This document shows, one piece after another, positions 1 through 9,140 of a DNA stretch of 64,000 bases (position 1 is the stretch's first letter; each line of letters starts with the position of its first letter). The position numbers and the translations under genes are program-made. Origin of the DNA: Vaginimicrobium propionicum (GTDB taxonomy: Bacteria > Actinomycetota > Actinomycetes > Propionibacteriales > Propionibacteriaceae); contig NZ_LT706985.1 of assembly GCF_900155645.1 (NCBI RefSeq), positions 992,001 to 1,056,000 of the forward strand. Reading direction: 5' to 3'. The notes under the pieces are model-generated. The model worked only from the letters and a program-made list of their open reading frames with translations. It searched no databases and was not told where the DNA came from.

Positions 1-1
1 A

Positions 2-1150
2 CGAGTACGACAGCTATTTGATGAGGCTAGAAAAGTCGCTCCGGCAATCATTTTCATCGATGAGATAGACGCTATTGGCCGCTCACGTGGCTCTGCAAGG
101 GTTTCCGGCGGCAACGATGAGCGGGAACAAACGCTAAACCAGATTCTTACCGAGATGGATGGTTTCGACGGCACTGAGGGGGTAATCGTCATGGCCGCCA
201 CAAACCGCTCTGACGTGCTTGACCCTGCCCTAACCCGTCCTGGACGATTTGATCGAGTCATCACAGTAAGCGCTCCCGACCAGAATGGGCGCGCCCAAAT
301 TTTGAAAGTCCATACCCGCGATATCCCCTTAGCTGCTGACGTGGATCTCCAACAGATTGCTGCCACCACACCAGGCGCTACCGGCGCTGATTTAGCTAAC
401 CTGGCCAACGAGGCAGCCATTTTGGCAGCTCGCCGCAGCGACAGTTTGGTTTACTTACGGGATTTCATGAACGCCTTGGAGCAAATCCAATTGGGTGTAG
501 AACGCTCAGTCGTCATCCCAGAAGATGAGCGCCGCCGCACTGCTTTCCACGAAGGTGGGCACGCACTTTTGGGGATGCTGAGAAAAGGCGCTGACCCTGT
601 TCGTAAGGTATCAATTATTCCGCGTGGGCAGGCTCTAGGTGTCACCTTGTCAACGCCAGATACTGACCGCTACGGCTATGACGAAGAATATTTGCGCGGG
701 CGAATTATCGGAGCGTTGGGTGGTATGGCAGCCGAAGATGCTGTGTTCGGGGTCGTTACCACTGGCGCAGAATCTGACTTGCGGCAAGCCACCGCTATCG
801 CTAGGCAGATGGTCGGCAAGTGGGGAATGTCTAAGAAGGTTGGCCCAATGACCGTCCTGTTAGACGATGCGGATCCCAGGTCTATCGGCATTTCGGAGCT
901 AACTTTGGAAACTGTTGACGCCGAGGTGCGCCGCATAATCGCTGAATGCCAAGCCCAAGCCGTCCAGTTACTCAGGGAACACCGTAGTCAACTGGACGCT
1001 ATTGCTGACGCATTATTGGCTAAAGAGACCTTGGACGAGGATGAGGTATATCGGGTCGCAGGCATTGAGCGACCGCCTACTCACAATCTTCCTGACTCAT
1101 CGAACACACCTAGCCGCGCCGATTCGTCTGACTCTCCAGCGGCTAGCTGA
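2..1150 (+). CDS. ftsH: ATP-dependent zinc metalloprotease FtsH (5' end outside window)
   Basis: Membrane-anchored AAA+ protease that unfolds and degrades membrane and cytosolic proteins. Frame 2 is open from the first base, so the N-terminal membrane part and Walker A lie outside the window. Visible are Walker B (IIFIDEID, bases 47-70), the second region of homology ending in RPGRFDR, the zinc motif HEGGH (bases 548-562; the family usually has HEAGH) and the TTGAESD segment that should supply the third zinc ligand. The C-terminal tail is Ser/Pro/Asp-rich and looks disordered. The gene converges on mshC with an 8-bp overlap of the ends. Identity is clear from motif order. Confidence 0.97.
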   Translation, partial: RVRQLFDEARKVAPAIIFIDEIDAIGRSRGSARVSGGNDEREQTLNQILTEMDGFDGTEGVIVMAATNRSDVLDPALTRPGRFDRVITVSAPDQNGRAQILKVHTRDIPLAADVDLQQIAATTPGATGADLANLANEAAILAARRSDSLVYLRDFMNALEQIQLGVERSVVIPEDERRRTAFHEGGHALLGMLRKGADPVRKVSIIPRGQALGVTLSTPDTDRYGYDEEYLRGRIIGALGGMAAEDAVFGVVTTGAESDLRQATAIARQMVGKWGMSKKVGPMTVLLDDADPRSIGISELTLETVDAEVRRIIAECQAQAVQLLREHRSQLDAIADALLAKETLDEDEVYRVAGIERPPTHNLPDSSNTPSRADSSDSPAAS

Positions 1151-2381
1151 ACCGAACCCCCAAGATTGCGTCAACTGCATCAGCGATTTGGCTAGGGGCT
1201 TGACTGTCAGAGCCATCATCGGCAAGAGTGCTTGCCGTCCAATCATCAACGACTCGCATTGCTTGCGGAGTGTTCAAATTGTTTCGGACGGCTCGCCGAA
1301 GCTGGCTAATCACTGGATCCGCCGGGGCGCCAGATCTAGCAGCAAATGCTGCCCGCCAAGCATCCATACGTCTTTGAGCTTGCTCTAGATCGTGGAGTGA
1401 CCATTCCCAATCCTGGTCGAACGGATGATTCAACAAGGCGAGACGAATCACCATCGGGTTGTGGCCGCGAGCCATTAACCTTGAGACCATTTCAAGGTTG
1501 CCTTTTGTTTTACTCATTTTTTCGCCGTCTAACCCCACCATGCCGACGTGCACATAGGCTTGGGCGAATGCATGTCCTAAACCAAGCGACTGCGCATTAC
1601 ACATTTCATGATGCGGGAACACTAAATCACGTCCCCCGCCTTGAACCGAGAAGTTGAATCCTAAACGGTTTAGCGCTGTTGCAGTGCATTCTATATGCCA
1701 CCCCGGGCGTCCCTTACCTAACGCGCTATCCCAAGCTGGCTCGCCTGGTCTAGCCAAACGCCAAACGAGTGCGTCTAGTGGGTCTTTTTTTTCTAAGCGT
1801 TCAGGGTCGCCACCGTGCTCAGCAAAACTTGCGATCATTGAATCTTTGTCCAGGTTGCCAACCTGCCCGAAACCGTCAATTTTGCTGGATCTGAAATACC
1901 AATCAGGGTATTTCGCGTCATCAATCTGATAGATCCAACCGTCAGCGCGTAGTTCAGTGACCATGTCTACCACCTCGGGTATTACCGCGGTAGCTGGCAC
2001 GTATTCATCTGGAGGGAGCACCCTAAGAGCTTCCATATCGGAACGAAAAAGATCGATTTGGTCGCGGGCTAATTCTCGCCAATCGACGTTAGTTTGTTCG
2101 GCACGCTCTAACAATGGGTCATCTACGTCAGTAACGTTTTGAATGTACTTGACGCTCAGCCCAGCGTCTCGCCAAGCGCGGTTAAGAATATCGAAAGTTA
2201 AATAAGTAAATGCGTGACCCAAATGTGTAGCGTCATAGGGCGTTATGCCGCACACATATAGACCGGCCTGGCCAGTCGCCGGGCCGACGGGAATCACTTC
2301 ACGATATTTAGTATCAAAAACTTTCACCCTGGCGAAATCTGGCTTGAGTGTGGGTATTGCGGGTGCTTTCCAGGAACGCAT
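1143..2381 (-). CDS. mshC: MshC, L-cysteine:glucosaminyl-inositol ligase (mycothiol synthesis)
   Basis: Joins cysteine to GlcN-inositol using ATP, the third step of mycothiol synthesis, in the cytosol. The protein has 412 residues and a class I aminoacyl-tRNA synthetase fold related to CysS. It has the HIGH-type motif HLGH at 53-56, KMSKTKGN at 288-295 and probable zinc ligands C44, C232 and H257. The MRSW start and the CGITPYDATHLGHA block separate MshC from CysS, and it lacks the C-terminal anticodon-binding domain of CysS. It lies 24 bp downstream of a DUF3090 gene, a usual actinobacterial pairing. An A8 tract (coding strand) falls near residue 199. Confidence 0.95.
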   Translation of the reverse strand: MRSWKAPAIPTLKPDFARVKVFDTKYREVIPVGPATGQAGLYVCGITPYDATHLGHAFTYLTFDILNRAWRDAGLSVKYIQNVTDVDDPLLERAEQTNVDWRELARDQIDLFRSDMEALRVLPPDEYVPATAVIPEVVDMVTELRADGWIYQIDDAKYPDWYFRSSKIDGFGQVGNLDKDSMIASFAEHGGDPERLEKKDPLDALVWRLARPGEPAWDSALGKGRPGWHIECTATALNRLGFNFSVQGGGRDLVFPHHEMCNAQSLGLGHAFAQAYVHVGMVGLDGEKMSKTKGNLEMVSRLMARGHNPMVIRLALLNHPFDQDWEWSLHDLEQAQRRMDAWRAAFAARSGAPADPVISQLRRAVRNNLNTPQAMRVVDDWTASTLADDGSDSQAPSQIADAVDAILGVRFS

Positions 2382-2405
2382 ACTTCTACGCTACACGAGC
2401 CGACG

Positions 2406-2963
2406 TTAACCTAAATCTGGACGTCGATAACCATTGGCACTGGGACACACATGCCCACCAGCATGCAGCGGCTGCTCACAGAAGGGGCACACTGGGGTTG
2501 CTAATTTTACGATTTTGCGCGCTCTAGCAACGAAATCTCTAGCTTGATCGGGTGTTAGGTCTACCTGCAATACGGCAGCTTCACCTTGGCTAGCGTCCTC
2601 AAAATGTCCGTATTCGAACAGCTCTACTTGCAGATAATCATTGGATGGTTGCCAACTTATTGCCATAGTGCCTGCCCGAAAATCCCCCTCTAAAGGAACG
2701 TCAAGGGGACGATAGTCGTTGGGCAGATCGCGCGAGGGCGGGATTAGCGCATCCGAATGACCTTGGGCGAGCTGATTTAACACGGAATCAATATGATCGC
2801 CTAGGCAAGCCAACTGCATTGGCGCGCATACCACATTGGATACGCGGGAACCTTCTCTGGCTTGAACGTAATAAACTCGGTGGCCAAATTCACCAACCAA
2901 TCCGGCGACGAAACGGTCAGGTTTGATATACCTGTGTCGCTGAAGCCAAACCGGAGACGTCAT
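2406..2963 (-). CDS. DUF3090 family protein
   Basis: 185-residue cytosolic protein of the actinobacterial DUF3090 family, whose role is not established. It ends in a zinc-ribbon-like block CPFCEQPLHAGGHVC followed by SANGYRR, the family hallmark. The family is nearly always next to mshC or a phosphoglycerate-mutase-like gene. Here it is probably the first gene of a two-gene operon with mshC. The start at 2963 gives MTSPVW. Family assignment is confident, function unknown. Confidence 0.88.
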   Translation of the reverse strand: MTSPVWLQRHRYIKPDRFVAGLVGEFGHRVYYVQAREGSRVSNVVCAPMQLACLGDHIDSVLNQLAQGHSDALIPPSRDLPNDYRPLDVPLEGDFRAGTMAISWQPSNDYLQVELFEYGHFEDASQGEAAVLQVDLTPDQARDFVARARKIVKLATPVCPFCEQPLHAGGHVCPSANGYRRPDLG

Positions 2964-3055
2964 GTGTTTAGCCTACGAGCGTTGCCCATGCTACGTGGCT
3001 GAATTGGCGATACTGCGGGTAGGCTTGCCGCCAGTTATAGATTTTTAGGAGACGA

Positions 3056-3913
3056 ATGAACTGGCTAGAAGCAATCATGCTCGGCATCGTCCAAGGTTTG
3101 ACGGAGTTTCTGCCGATTAGTTCGAGCGCCCACCAGTTAATCGCTGGTCAACTATTAATGGACGGGCGCGATCCGGGTGCAGCATTCACCGCGGTCACTC
3201 AGTTGGGTACCGAATCTGCGGTGGTTGTGTTCTTTTTCAAAGACATCGTTCGGATCATTAAAAATTGGGCATTTTCGTTAGTCGGCAAGGTTGATAAGTC
3301 TGATCCAGACGCCAGAATGGGTTGGTACGTCATTTTAGGTTCTATTCCCATTGGACTGCTCGGTCTAATATTCCAAGACGCTATTGATACCCATCTCCGC
3401 AACCTTTGGATAACCGTTTCTATGTTGGCCGGGGTCGGTTTGATACTTGGGCTAGCTGATCGGTTTGCAGTCAAACATCAAACCAAAAAGTTGGTTGATT
3501 TGAATCTCAAAGATGGTCTTATCTACGGGTTTTGCCAGGCTACTGCACTAATTCCTGGGGTATCACGCTCTGGTGGGACCATCTCTGGCGGGCTATTCCT
3601 TGGCTATACTCGCTCAGCAGCCACCCGATATTCTTTCCTGCTGGCCATTCCAGCGGTTTTTGCGTCCGGGCTATATAAACTCAAGGACATTGGCGAGGAT
3701 TCCTGCGTCAATTGGGGACCAACTATCTTGGCTACCATCATCGCTTTTATTATCGGCTATGCGGTGATTGCTTGGCTGTTGCGGTTTATCTCCACCCATA
3801 CCTTCACCGCTTTCGTCTATTACCGTATTGGATTGGCCGTTTTGTTGGCAGTGCTGCTGTTAATAGGCGTGCTTGACCCGACCGCTGCGACGGGCGGTTG
3901 TTTAGGACGATGA
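3056..3913 (+). CDS. uppP: Undecaprenyl-diphosphatase UppP (BacA)
   Basis: Integral membrane phosphatase that recycles undecaprenyl pyrophosphate to the monophosphate lipid carrier for peptidoglycan and wall polymer synthesis; the family can confer bacitracin tolerance. The 285 residues include both signature motifs: [10 protein letters not shown] at 17-26 and PGVSRSGGT at 167-175, with several hydrophobic helices. The start is supported by AGGAG eight bases upstream of ATG 3056. The stop overlaps the start of the next gene (ATGA at 3910), so the two are probably co-translated. Confidence 0.97.
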   Translation: MNWLEAIMLGIVQGLTEFLPISSSAHQLIAGQLLMDGRDPGAAFTAVTQLGTESAVVVFFFKDIVRIIKNWAFSLVGKVDKSDPDARMGWYVILGSIPIGLLGLIFQDAIDTHLRNLWITVSMLAGVGLILGLADRFAVKHQTKKLVDLNLKDGLIYGFCQATALIPGVSRSGGTISGGLFLGYTRSAATRYSFLLAIPAVFASGLYKLKDIGEDSCVNWGPTILATIIAFIIGYAVIAWLLRFISTHTFTAFVYYRIGLAVLLAVLLLIGVLDPTAATGGCLGR

Positions 3914-4890
3914 AATCTCGACAGGTTGGCGCCAGCGGGCTGACGGTTAGTCAGCTTGGCTTAGGCACGATGACTTGGGGCTCGGACGTCCGTCCTGAGG
4001 TGGCAGAAAAACTGGTCAGTACCTTTGTTGAGGCTGGTGGCAACCTGATTGACACCGCTCCCGTTTATGGTGGCGGGTTGGCGGAGAAGATTGTCGGCAA
4101 GCTGATAACTCACAGATTTAATAGAGATGACCTAGTCATCGCAACAAAAGCTGGCTTCGGCACCCACGGGAGCACGCAGACGATAAACACATCTCGTCGA
4201 GCCTTGCTAGAGGATTTGTCTGGCTCCCTGAAACGTTTAGGAACTGACCACGTCGATATTTGGCAGATTCATGCCTGGGGCGATTCCCCTCTCGACGAAA
4301 CTTTGGCGGCAATTGACCATGCCGTCAGCTCTGGGATGGCTTGGTATGGTGGGGTCTGCAATTTCATTGGTTGGCAGTTAGGTACTGCTGCGGCCTGGCA
4401 AAAGGCTTTGCCAGGCAGAACACGACTGGTCAGTGCGCAAGTGGAGTATTCGTTATTGGCCAGAAGGGCTGAGATTGAGGTTCTACCAGCCTTGGAATAT
4501 CACGACATGGGTTTTTTCCCCTGGTCACCGCTGGGTCGCGGAGTGCTAACAGGTAAATATGCCCACGCTATTCCTAGAGACTCCAGAGGCGGCCACGATA
4601 ATTTGTCTTGGTTCGTCGAACCATATCTGGATAAGCGTTCCCGCTCGGTGGTTGACGCCATCATTAGGGCTGGTCAGGGTCTCAATCTCACTCCAGCGCA
4701 GGTGGCTTTACTATGGGTTAGAGACGCCCCCTCAGTTACGGCTCCTTTGCTGGGCGCGCGCACTGTAGACCAGCTGCACGAATTATTAGATACCGAGGAC
4801 GAGAGTCTTCCAGATCCCATTATCTCAGCCTTGGACGACATCACCGGCGGCCCAAATCAATTGCGCGAACCAGCAGCCGTTAAGGGGTAG
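3910..4890 (+). CDS. Aldo/keto reductase
   Basis: Predicted NADPH-dependent cytosolic oxidoreductase with a TIM-barrel fold. The protein starts [14 protein letters not shown] and shows the family features [20 protein letters not shown] with the catalytic Asp/Tyr region, and the C-terminal cofactor region [11 protein letters not shown] prefer ATG 3910 (ATGA overlap with uppP, AGGA just upstream) over TTG 3898. The substrate cannot be told from sequence. It is the last backbone gene before the tRNA-Leu island. Confidence 0.9.
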   Translation: MKSRQVGASGLTVSQLGLGTMTWGSDVRPEVAEKLVSTFVEAGGNLIDTAPVYGGGLAEKIVGKLITHRFNRDDLVIATKAGFGTHGSTQTINTSRRALLEDLSGSLKRLGTDHVDIWQIHAWGDSPLDETLAAIDHAVSSGMAWYGGVCNFIGWQLGTAAAWQKALPGRTRLVSAQVEYSLLARRAEIEVLPALEYHDMGFFPWSPLGRGVLTGKYAHAIPRDSRGGHDNLSWFVEPYLDKRSRSVVDAIIRAGQGLNLTPAQVALLWVRDAPSVTAPLLGARTVDQLHELLDTEDESLPDPIISALDDITGGPNQLREPAAVKG

Positions 4891-5022
4891 ACGACCCTTT
4901 TTATGAGGCATCTGTGTGGTCAGCCAATATTTTCGTCAACGAGACCCAGCGGAGAAGAAAGAGGCGGTTATTCTCCCCCGCAAAAACCAGGATTTGCAAA
5001 ACCCTTAGTCAGACGCATGTTT

Positions 5023-5034
5023 ATTGGTGTCCGA
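5023..5034. repeat. Distal copy of tRNA-Leu 3' end (candidate att site)
   Basis: ATTGGTGTCCGA here is identical to 10128-10139, where it spans the CCA and last acceptor bases of tRNA-Leu(GAG) on the minus strand. Integrases that use tRNA 3' ends leave exactly this layout: the intact tRNA at one edge and a copy of its tail at the other. AAAACCC and TAGT-like bases upstream also recur on both sides. The match is short, so chance is possible. Confidence 0.5.
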
Positions 5035-5060
5035 AAGGTGAACTGTCCTGGGTTTTGTTC

Positions 5061-5684
5061 CTAGGCGTTTGCCTTGTTTTCTATTATTACTTGGTGTTTG
5101 TGTTTTCCCCAATATTCGGTTTCGATTTCTCGGGGTGTGCCGTAGCCTAACGCTTGGTGGAGGCGGTGTTCGTTCCACCATGACACCCACTCCGATAGCG
5201 CCCAACCAAGAATCTTGCAGGAAAACACGTCAGTTACGAACGCTGCATACACAAATCCTTGACTGTGCAAACATAGGTAATATCTGCTACCCACAAACGA
5301 TTCAGGGCAGGCGCTCTAAAGTCACGCTTTACCAAACCAGGACGGGTCTTCCCTACTTGCTTTCCGGGTAGTTATCGGGCATTTGCCCTTCACCTTCCCT
5401 CTCACACCTGCTATACGCATCAATCGAGATGTTTACTCACGACCAATACTGATACCCTCACGTCGAAGAGCATGCCACATCTTGCGTATCCTATAAACGC
5501 TGTAATTATCACGGTGCACCTGTTTGATCCGCTCAATAACAACCACATCACACAAAGCGCGAGCACTTACCCCACAAGATTTGGATTGCCGATAACCACG
5601 AAAGGTAATGAAACCACCCTCACGATGAGCATTCAACGTCACGCAAATGAACACAGACCAAAAAACGATCCCTATACCGGCCAA
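5061..5684 (-). pseudogene. IS3-family transposase OrfB remnant (rve domain, internally deleted)
   Basis: The N-terminal part (5684 to 5433) shows the HTH_21-like run NYSVYRIRKMWHALRREG. Further on, broken frames give RDFRAPALNRLWVADITYV and then FVYAAFVTDVFSCKILGWAL, the start of an integrase core. This jumps directly to WWNEHRLHQALGYGTP, the C-terminus. The stretch normally carrying the second Asp and the Glu of the DDE triad, roughly 90 residues, is missing. The gene cannot encode an active transposase. Confidence 0.85.
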
Positions 5685-5693
5685 TGAAAGCGA

Positions 5694-6008
5694 TCAATTC
5701 CGACGTTGCGAGCCAAGTTCTGACGCGAAAAAAGCCGACGCCGCTTTGAGCACCTCGTTCGTATCACGCAGCCGCTGATTCTCACGCCGCAACCTAGCAT
5801 TCTCAACAATCACGTCCTCCTCTAAACGGTGAACACGACCCTCACGACGACAGCGCTGCACCCACTGGCGAGCAGCATGCCAGGAAACACCAAGCCTTAG
5901 CACAAACACCTGACACGCTTTCTACAAGGACAAATTCCCCGCAAAAACCCGACCCTCAAAAAGACGAACCACACAAACCTTCGCATCATGATCAAATCTC
6001 TCAGGCAT
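5694..6008 (-). pseudogene. IS3-family transposase OrfA remnant
   Basis: Reading from ATG 6008 gives MPERFDHDAKVCVVRLF, then an in-frame amber codon at 5922-5924, then a helix-turn-helix (GVSWHAARQWVQRC) and a leucine-zipper-like coiled coil (LRRENQRLRDTNEVLK) ending in AASAFFASEL. This is the typical OrfA layout. The stop codon makes it a pseudogene. Confidence 0.85.
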
Positions 6009-6078
6009 AATCCAGATTTCCCCATCTACTCAAACGGAACAAAACCTGAGACAGTTCAGAGGGCGGGCGGGAGCCTCG

Positions 6079-6104
6079 AAATCCGCCCGCTTGGCGCGGA
6101 TTTT
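6079..6104. terminator. Hairpin between IS3 remnant and LytTR gene
   Basis: An 8-bp perfect stem, AAATCCGC paired with GCGGATTT around a 9-base loop, followed by T's on the plus strand. It could be an intrinsic terminator insulating the LytTR gene from upstream transcription. Confidence 0.4.
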
Positions 6105-6230
6105 ATACCGCTTAATTCAGATTACTTGTACTGCCTGCAACGAGGCTTTTAACTGTAAGTAGCAGATACGCAAACGTCCTGGTTTGCGCAATATTGCCGA
6201 TAAGTGCGAGAGGAAAGGAGTCGGAACGGA

Positions 6231-6704
6231 ATGAAATTCACGCTCACGATTGATCCCACCGTAACCGAAACTATCGTAACGGTAACGGCGCGGGAGGTCG
6301 ATGCTGAGGTGCAAGCGATCCAAAGGCTCGCCTCCGGTAGCCTAGATAGCTCCTCCTCCCCCGCAGTTGAACGTCCGCTTCGCCGCCTCATCGGGACAAG
6401 CGGCAATGATGCCACGGTGTTGGAAGTGCGCTCGATACTCGCGTTCTTTACTAAAAAGAAAGCGGTGTTTGCCCACACCAGTAAGGGTGATTGGCGAATT
6501 AAAGCCCGCATGTATGAACTCGAAGAATCTCTACCTGCAGGCGATTTTGTACGTATTTCACAATCGGAGATTGTCAATATTGCCGCGATCAAGACATTTG
6601 ATCTTTCTTTCTCGGGAACGATTAGTGTGCAGCTAAAAGATGGCTCTCGCTATTACGTCTCCCGCCGGCAACTGCCAGCTTTCAAATCCAAACTCGGAAT
6701 CTAA
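6231..6704 (+). CDS. LytTR-domain DNA-binding regulator
   Basis: 157-residue stand-alone LytTR protein with no receiver domain. The second half carries the LytTR core: ILAFFTKKKAVFAHT, MYELEESLPAGDFVRISQSEIVN and a C-terminal LKDGSRYYVSRRQLP. It should be a transcription factor binding tandem direct repeats. The next gene encodes a DUF3021 membrane protein, the usual partner, in which the membrane protein is thought to restrain or sense for the regulator. I chose ATG 6231 because GGAG lies 11-12 bases upstream; an upstream start at 6204 is possible. Such pairs are much more typical of Firmicutes than of Actinomycetaceae, suggesting acquisition. Confidence 0.85.
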   Translation: MKFTLTIDPTVTETIVTVTAREVDAEVQAIQRLASGSLDSSSSPAVERPLRRLIGTSGNDATVLEVRSILAFFTKKKAVFAHTSKGDWRIKARMYELEESLPAGDFVRISQSEIVNIAAIKTFDLSFSGTISVQLKDGSRYYVSRRQLPAFKSKLGI

Positions 6705-6745
6705 TCCCCGCAGAAAACCTCTAAATCACACAAAGGATAAAAACC

Positions 6746-7189
6746 ATGAAAACTAAAAAAATAGTTGCTCTCACCCTGGTAGGGGCTTGCATTGGGATCA
6801 CTATCGGCACCAGTATTGAACTTATTTTTTCTTCTCTTCACTCTTCTAGCTATTGCCCGGGAGTTCCAGAATTCTTAAATACTTTTGGAAACGAAAACGT
6901 GGCAGTACTAATTGAGCGGCTTATTTATGCAGCCTACGGCATCATTAGCAGCTTCGCGGGGTTGCTTTACCGTAACGAAACCCGCCCGCTTATCCTCAAT
7001 ACCGCCCTGCATTTCGGGATCATCCTCATCTGCGGGATTGTAGCTGGCAGCTACCTTAAATGGTGGGGATCTAGCTTCGATATGCTCGGGGTGATTCTCG
7101 CAATAGTGCTTATCTATCTGCTGATTTGGTTGTTCAATTGGCTAGTGGCTCGCACCGAAGTCAAAAAGATGAACCAAAAACTGCAATAA
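6746..7189 (+). CDS. DUF3021 family membrane protein
   Basis: 147 residues with four hydrophobic segments (about 8-28, 55-80, 84-107 and 112-135) and short loops, ending in a charged tail EVKKMNQKL. This length, topology and position 41 bp after a LytTR gene are the hallmarks of the DUF3021 family. The inferred role is membrane control of the adjacent regulator; the signal is unknown. AAAGGAT lies upstream of the start. Confidence 0.8.
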   Translation: MKTKKIVALTLVGACIGITIGTSIELIFSSLHSSSYCPGVPEFLNTFGNENVAVLIERLIYAAYGIISSFAGLLYRNETRPLILNTALHFGIILICGIVAGSYLKWWGSSFDMLGVILAIVLIYLLIWLFNWLVARTEVKKMNQKLQ

Positions 7190-7205
7190 AGCCTCCCTCT
7201 GGATT

Positions 7206-7231
7206 CCCGTTTACTCAAATGAGTAAACGGG
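7206..7231. terminator. Perfect hairpin after the LytTR-DUF3021 operon
   Basis: CCCGTTTACTC pairs with GAGTAAACGGG, an 11-bp perfect stem around AAAT. There is no long T run, so it may act as a weak or factor-assisted terminator or as an mRNA-stabilising end. It lies 17 bp after the DUF3021 stop. Confidence 0.55.
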
Positions 7232-7389
7232 AAAAGCCGAAAATATTGTTTCCTAGCGCTACCAGACCGAGCGATTACGAGAGGAAAGAGGTCATAAATT
7301 TCTTGGTCCAAACGCATTGGGGCTGCGATCTATTTGCTGGAAACGTTCAGCTACTTTTTTTCAGGTCGCGATAATCTCCCTCGCGAAAA

Positions 7390-7884
7390 CTATCTAAGCA
7401 CCAGCTGAGCGCCGGTCGAACGGAACATAGTAAAGGTGTCGCAGTATTTTACGCCAAACGCTTTACACACGTCAGGAATTTTTATTTTATTTCTGGAGTT
7501 AGGTGCTGGGCGCTCATGAGTTACTACCGTATACCCGTGGGCTGCAGCGAAGGCGATTAAAAATGAATCTGCTATTTCTGCAAAATCCCTCATCGCTGAA
7601 GAATCATAATTTTCACTTTTTAGCCAAGTTAAAATTTGCCTAACAAAGTCAGAGGTAGCTTGATCACCATCGATAGCAGTGAAAATACCTTTATGCGACT
7701 TCAGATTTACCCAATTTGCAAGTTCGTCATCCCCGGTAGTTAATTCATCATAAACCGGTTTAAAACTGCAGATTTTTCCGGTCGCGTAGCTATGCTCCAG
7801 CCATTCCCAAAATCCCGGAGCGATATCGAATCCGTAATACCGGTTTTTGGCTTCGATAAAAACATTACTATCCAGCACATACAT
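7390..7884 (-). CDS. DUF4411 family PIN-like protein (predicted toxin)
   Basis: 164 residues beginning MYVLDSNVFIEAKNRYY, the DUF4411 signature, with a second acidic cluster RDFAEIADSFLIAFA and GYTVVTHE near the C-terminus, as in PIN-like nucleases. Probable metal-binding acids are D5, the E/D cluster near 127-131 and the late acidic residues. It starts at the very next base after the stop of the ImmA/IrrE gene. The pair resembles predicted toxin-antitoxin modules in which the PIN-like protein is an RNase toxin. Activity is inferred. Confidence 0.85.
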   Translation of the reverse strand: MYVLDSNVFIEAKNRYYGFDIAPGFWEWLEHSYATGKICSFKPVYDELTTGDDELANWVNLKSHKGIFTAIDGDQATSDFVRQILTWLKSENYDSSAMRDFAEIADSFLIAFAAAHGYTVVTHERPAPNSRNKIKIPDVCKAFGVKYCDTFTMFRSTGAQLVLR

Positions 7885-9048
7885 TTAACCCACCGCCAGC
7901 TTTTCAGCCAGGTTACGGAAAGTTTGAGGCTTTTTTGTGCCCAGCATCCGAAAGGCATCCCGATAAAGAGTAGTCCCTTCCAAAGTAGAGACAATCACAG
8001 CGCGGGTAAAAGTAGGAGAGTTGCGCAGAGGCAGAGTTTTATAAAAATCTCCGCCCCCGGTTTGCTTCCCTTTGCTTTCTCTTTCGGCTATCGCGCTCAG
8101 CTCCCCGCCATATAGATCCTGATACTGACTCCAGCTAAGAAAGTCGGCATCAAAAAGGCTGTGTAGCGCCACCAAGACGCTGCAGCCAGCTTCGCGCGCA
8201 AGTTTAGTAACAGATTCTTCGGTAACCTTGGTAGCGCGCATACCCTCAAGAACATCCTTAGGAAGTAGGATCTCTCCCGCGAGTTGATTGCACCAGCGTT
8301 CCTCAGATTTTGCGCTATTAGAATCGTTGAGAGATAAATCCGCATCGGACAACGCACTATGGCCAAGCCAGATATGCCCTAGTTCATGTAATAGGGTAAA
8401 GATTCTCGCAGAATAACCGTCGGCTCCATTGACAAAAATAAGAGGCGCAATTTCATCACTTAAAGAAAAACCCCGAAACTCTTCGACTCTCAGTTTTCTA
8501 TGAGTATTGTTTCCTACCACACCGTTAGTAAGCACCAGGATTCCGAGTTCTTCGATCTTGTCGACCAAGTGGCGATACAAACTGGACATATTGCCAATTC
8601 GTTTTCGAGAATCAAACCCAAAGTCAAGGAGATCACTGATTTCAGCTGCTACTTCGCTCACGTTATTATTCACGCCTACGGAACCTACGAAAGACAGTTT
8701 TTCTGCCTCATTACTTAGGGCGTAGTCGCGATACCAATCCTGGGTGCGCTGCGCATTGTAAATAGTGTCGAGCAGATCCCCGGAAGGCTGGCAAATCACA
8801 GAGTCTTTAAGCGTCCGCATGTCGGCTAGAGGTAGATCTTCTTCGGGAGGAGTATCAAGAAAAAGAAATGCGAAAGGCGTATTAGTTTTGGCAGCAATTT
8901 TTTTTGCATCCGTGAAAGAAGGAGCACTAACGCCAGATATCCATTCAGGTAACTTCGGAAAATTTTTCTCGAGGTCAGTGACAGTTTTCCTGCTACGCGC
9001 CAAAGCCCACTCATAAAGAGGGGGCGCTATACGCAGTTTCGCAGACAT
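7885..9048 (-). CDS. ImmA/IrrE-family metallopeptidase with N-terminal HTH-like domain
   Basis: About 387 residues. The N-terminus (1-65) resembles the XRE-type antitoxin head usual in this family (LYEWALARSRKTVTDLEKNF, then PSFTDAKKIAAKTNTPFAFLF). The central part carries the zinc peptidase motif HELGH at 221-225 with EERWCNQLAGEILLPKD downstream, typical of COG2856. It is expected to repress its own operon and cleave or neutralise a partner. ATG 9048 (MSAKLR) is preferred to the upstream ATG 9066. It abuts the DUF4411 gene without a gap, so co-expression is very likely. Confidence 0.88.
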   Translation of the reverse strand: MSAKLRIAPPLYEWALARSRKTVTDLEKNFPKLPEWISGVSAPSFTDAKKIAAKTNTPFAFLFLDTPPEEDLPLADMRTLKDSVICQPSGDLLDTIYNAQRTQDWYRDYALSNEAEKLSFVGSVGVNNNVSEVAAEISDLLDFGFDSRKRIGNMSSLYRHLVDKIEELGILVLTNGVVGNNTHRKLRVEEFRGFSLSDEIAPLIFVNGADGYSARIFTLLHELGHIWLGHSALSDADLSLNDSNSAKSEERWCNQLAGEILLPKDVLEGMRATKVTEESVTKLAREAGCSVLVALHSLFDADFLSWSQYQDLYGGELSAIAERESKGKQTGGGDFYKTLPLRNSPTFTRAVIVSTLEGTTLYRDAFRMLGTKKPQTFRNLAEKLAVG

Positions 9049-9140
9049 TACGCTTCTCCCCCGCAACTTAGAAAATGAACAAAACGCACCAGACGGTTTC
9101 TATTTTACTTGCAACAGTGCCTAGACGGCAGCTTTTCCTA

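Larger units (their letters stand above)
5039..6058 (-). mobile_element. Degenerate IS3-family insertion sequence
   Basis: The ends are 23-bp inverted repeats: 5039-5061 and 6036-6058 match at 20 of 23 positions, beginning TGAACTGTC and ending GGTTTTGTTCC. The element is about 1,020 bp, shorter than the usual 1.2-1.5 kb. It holds OrfA- and OrfB-type transposase fragments on the minus strand, broken by a stop, frameshifts and an internal deletion. No target-site duplication is obvious (AGG on the left, GAG on the right). Confidence 0.85.

Noticed and set aside
4914-5150. Plus-strand frame over the left end of the IS3 relic
   Set aside because: Crosses the inverted repeat and reads antisense to transposase remnants.
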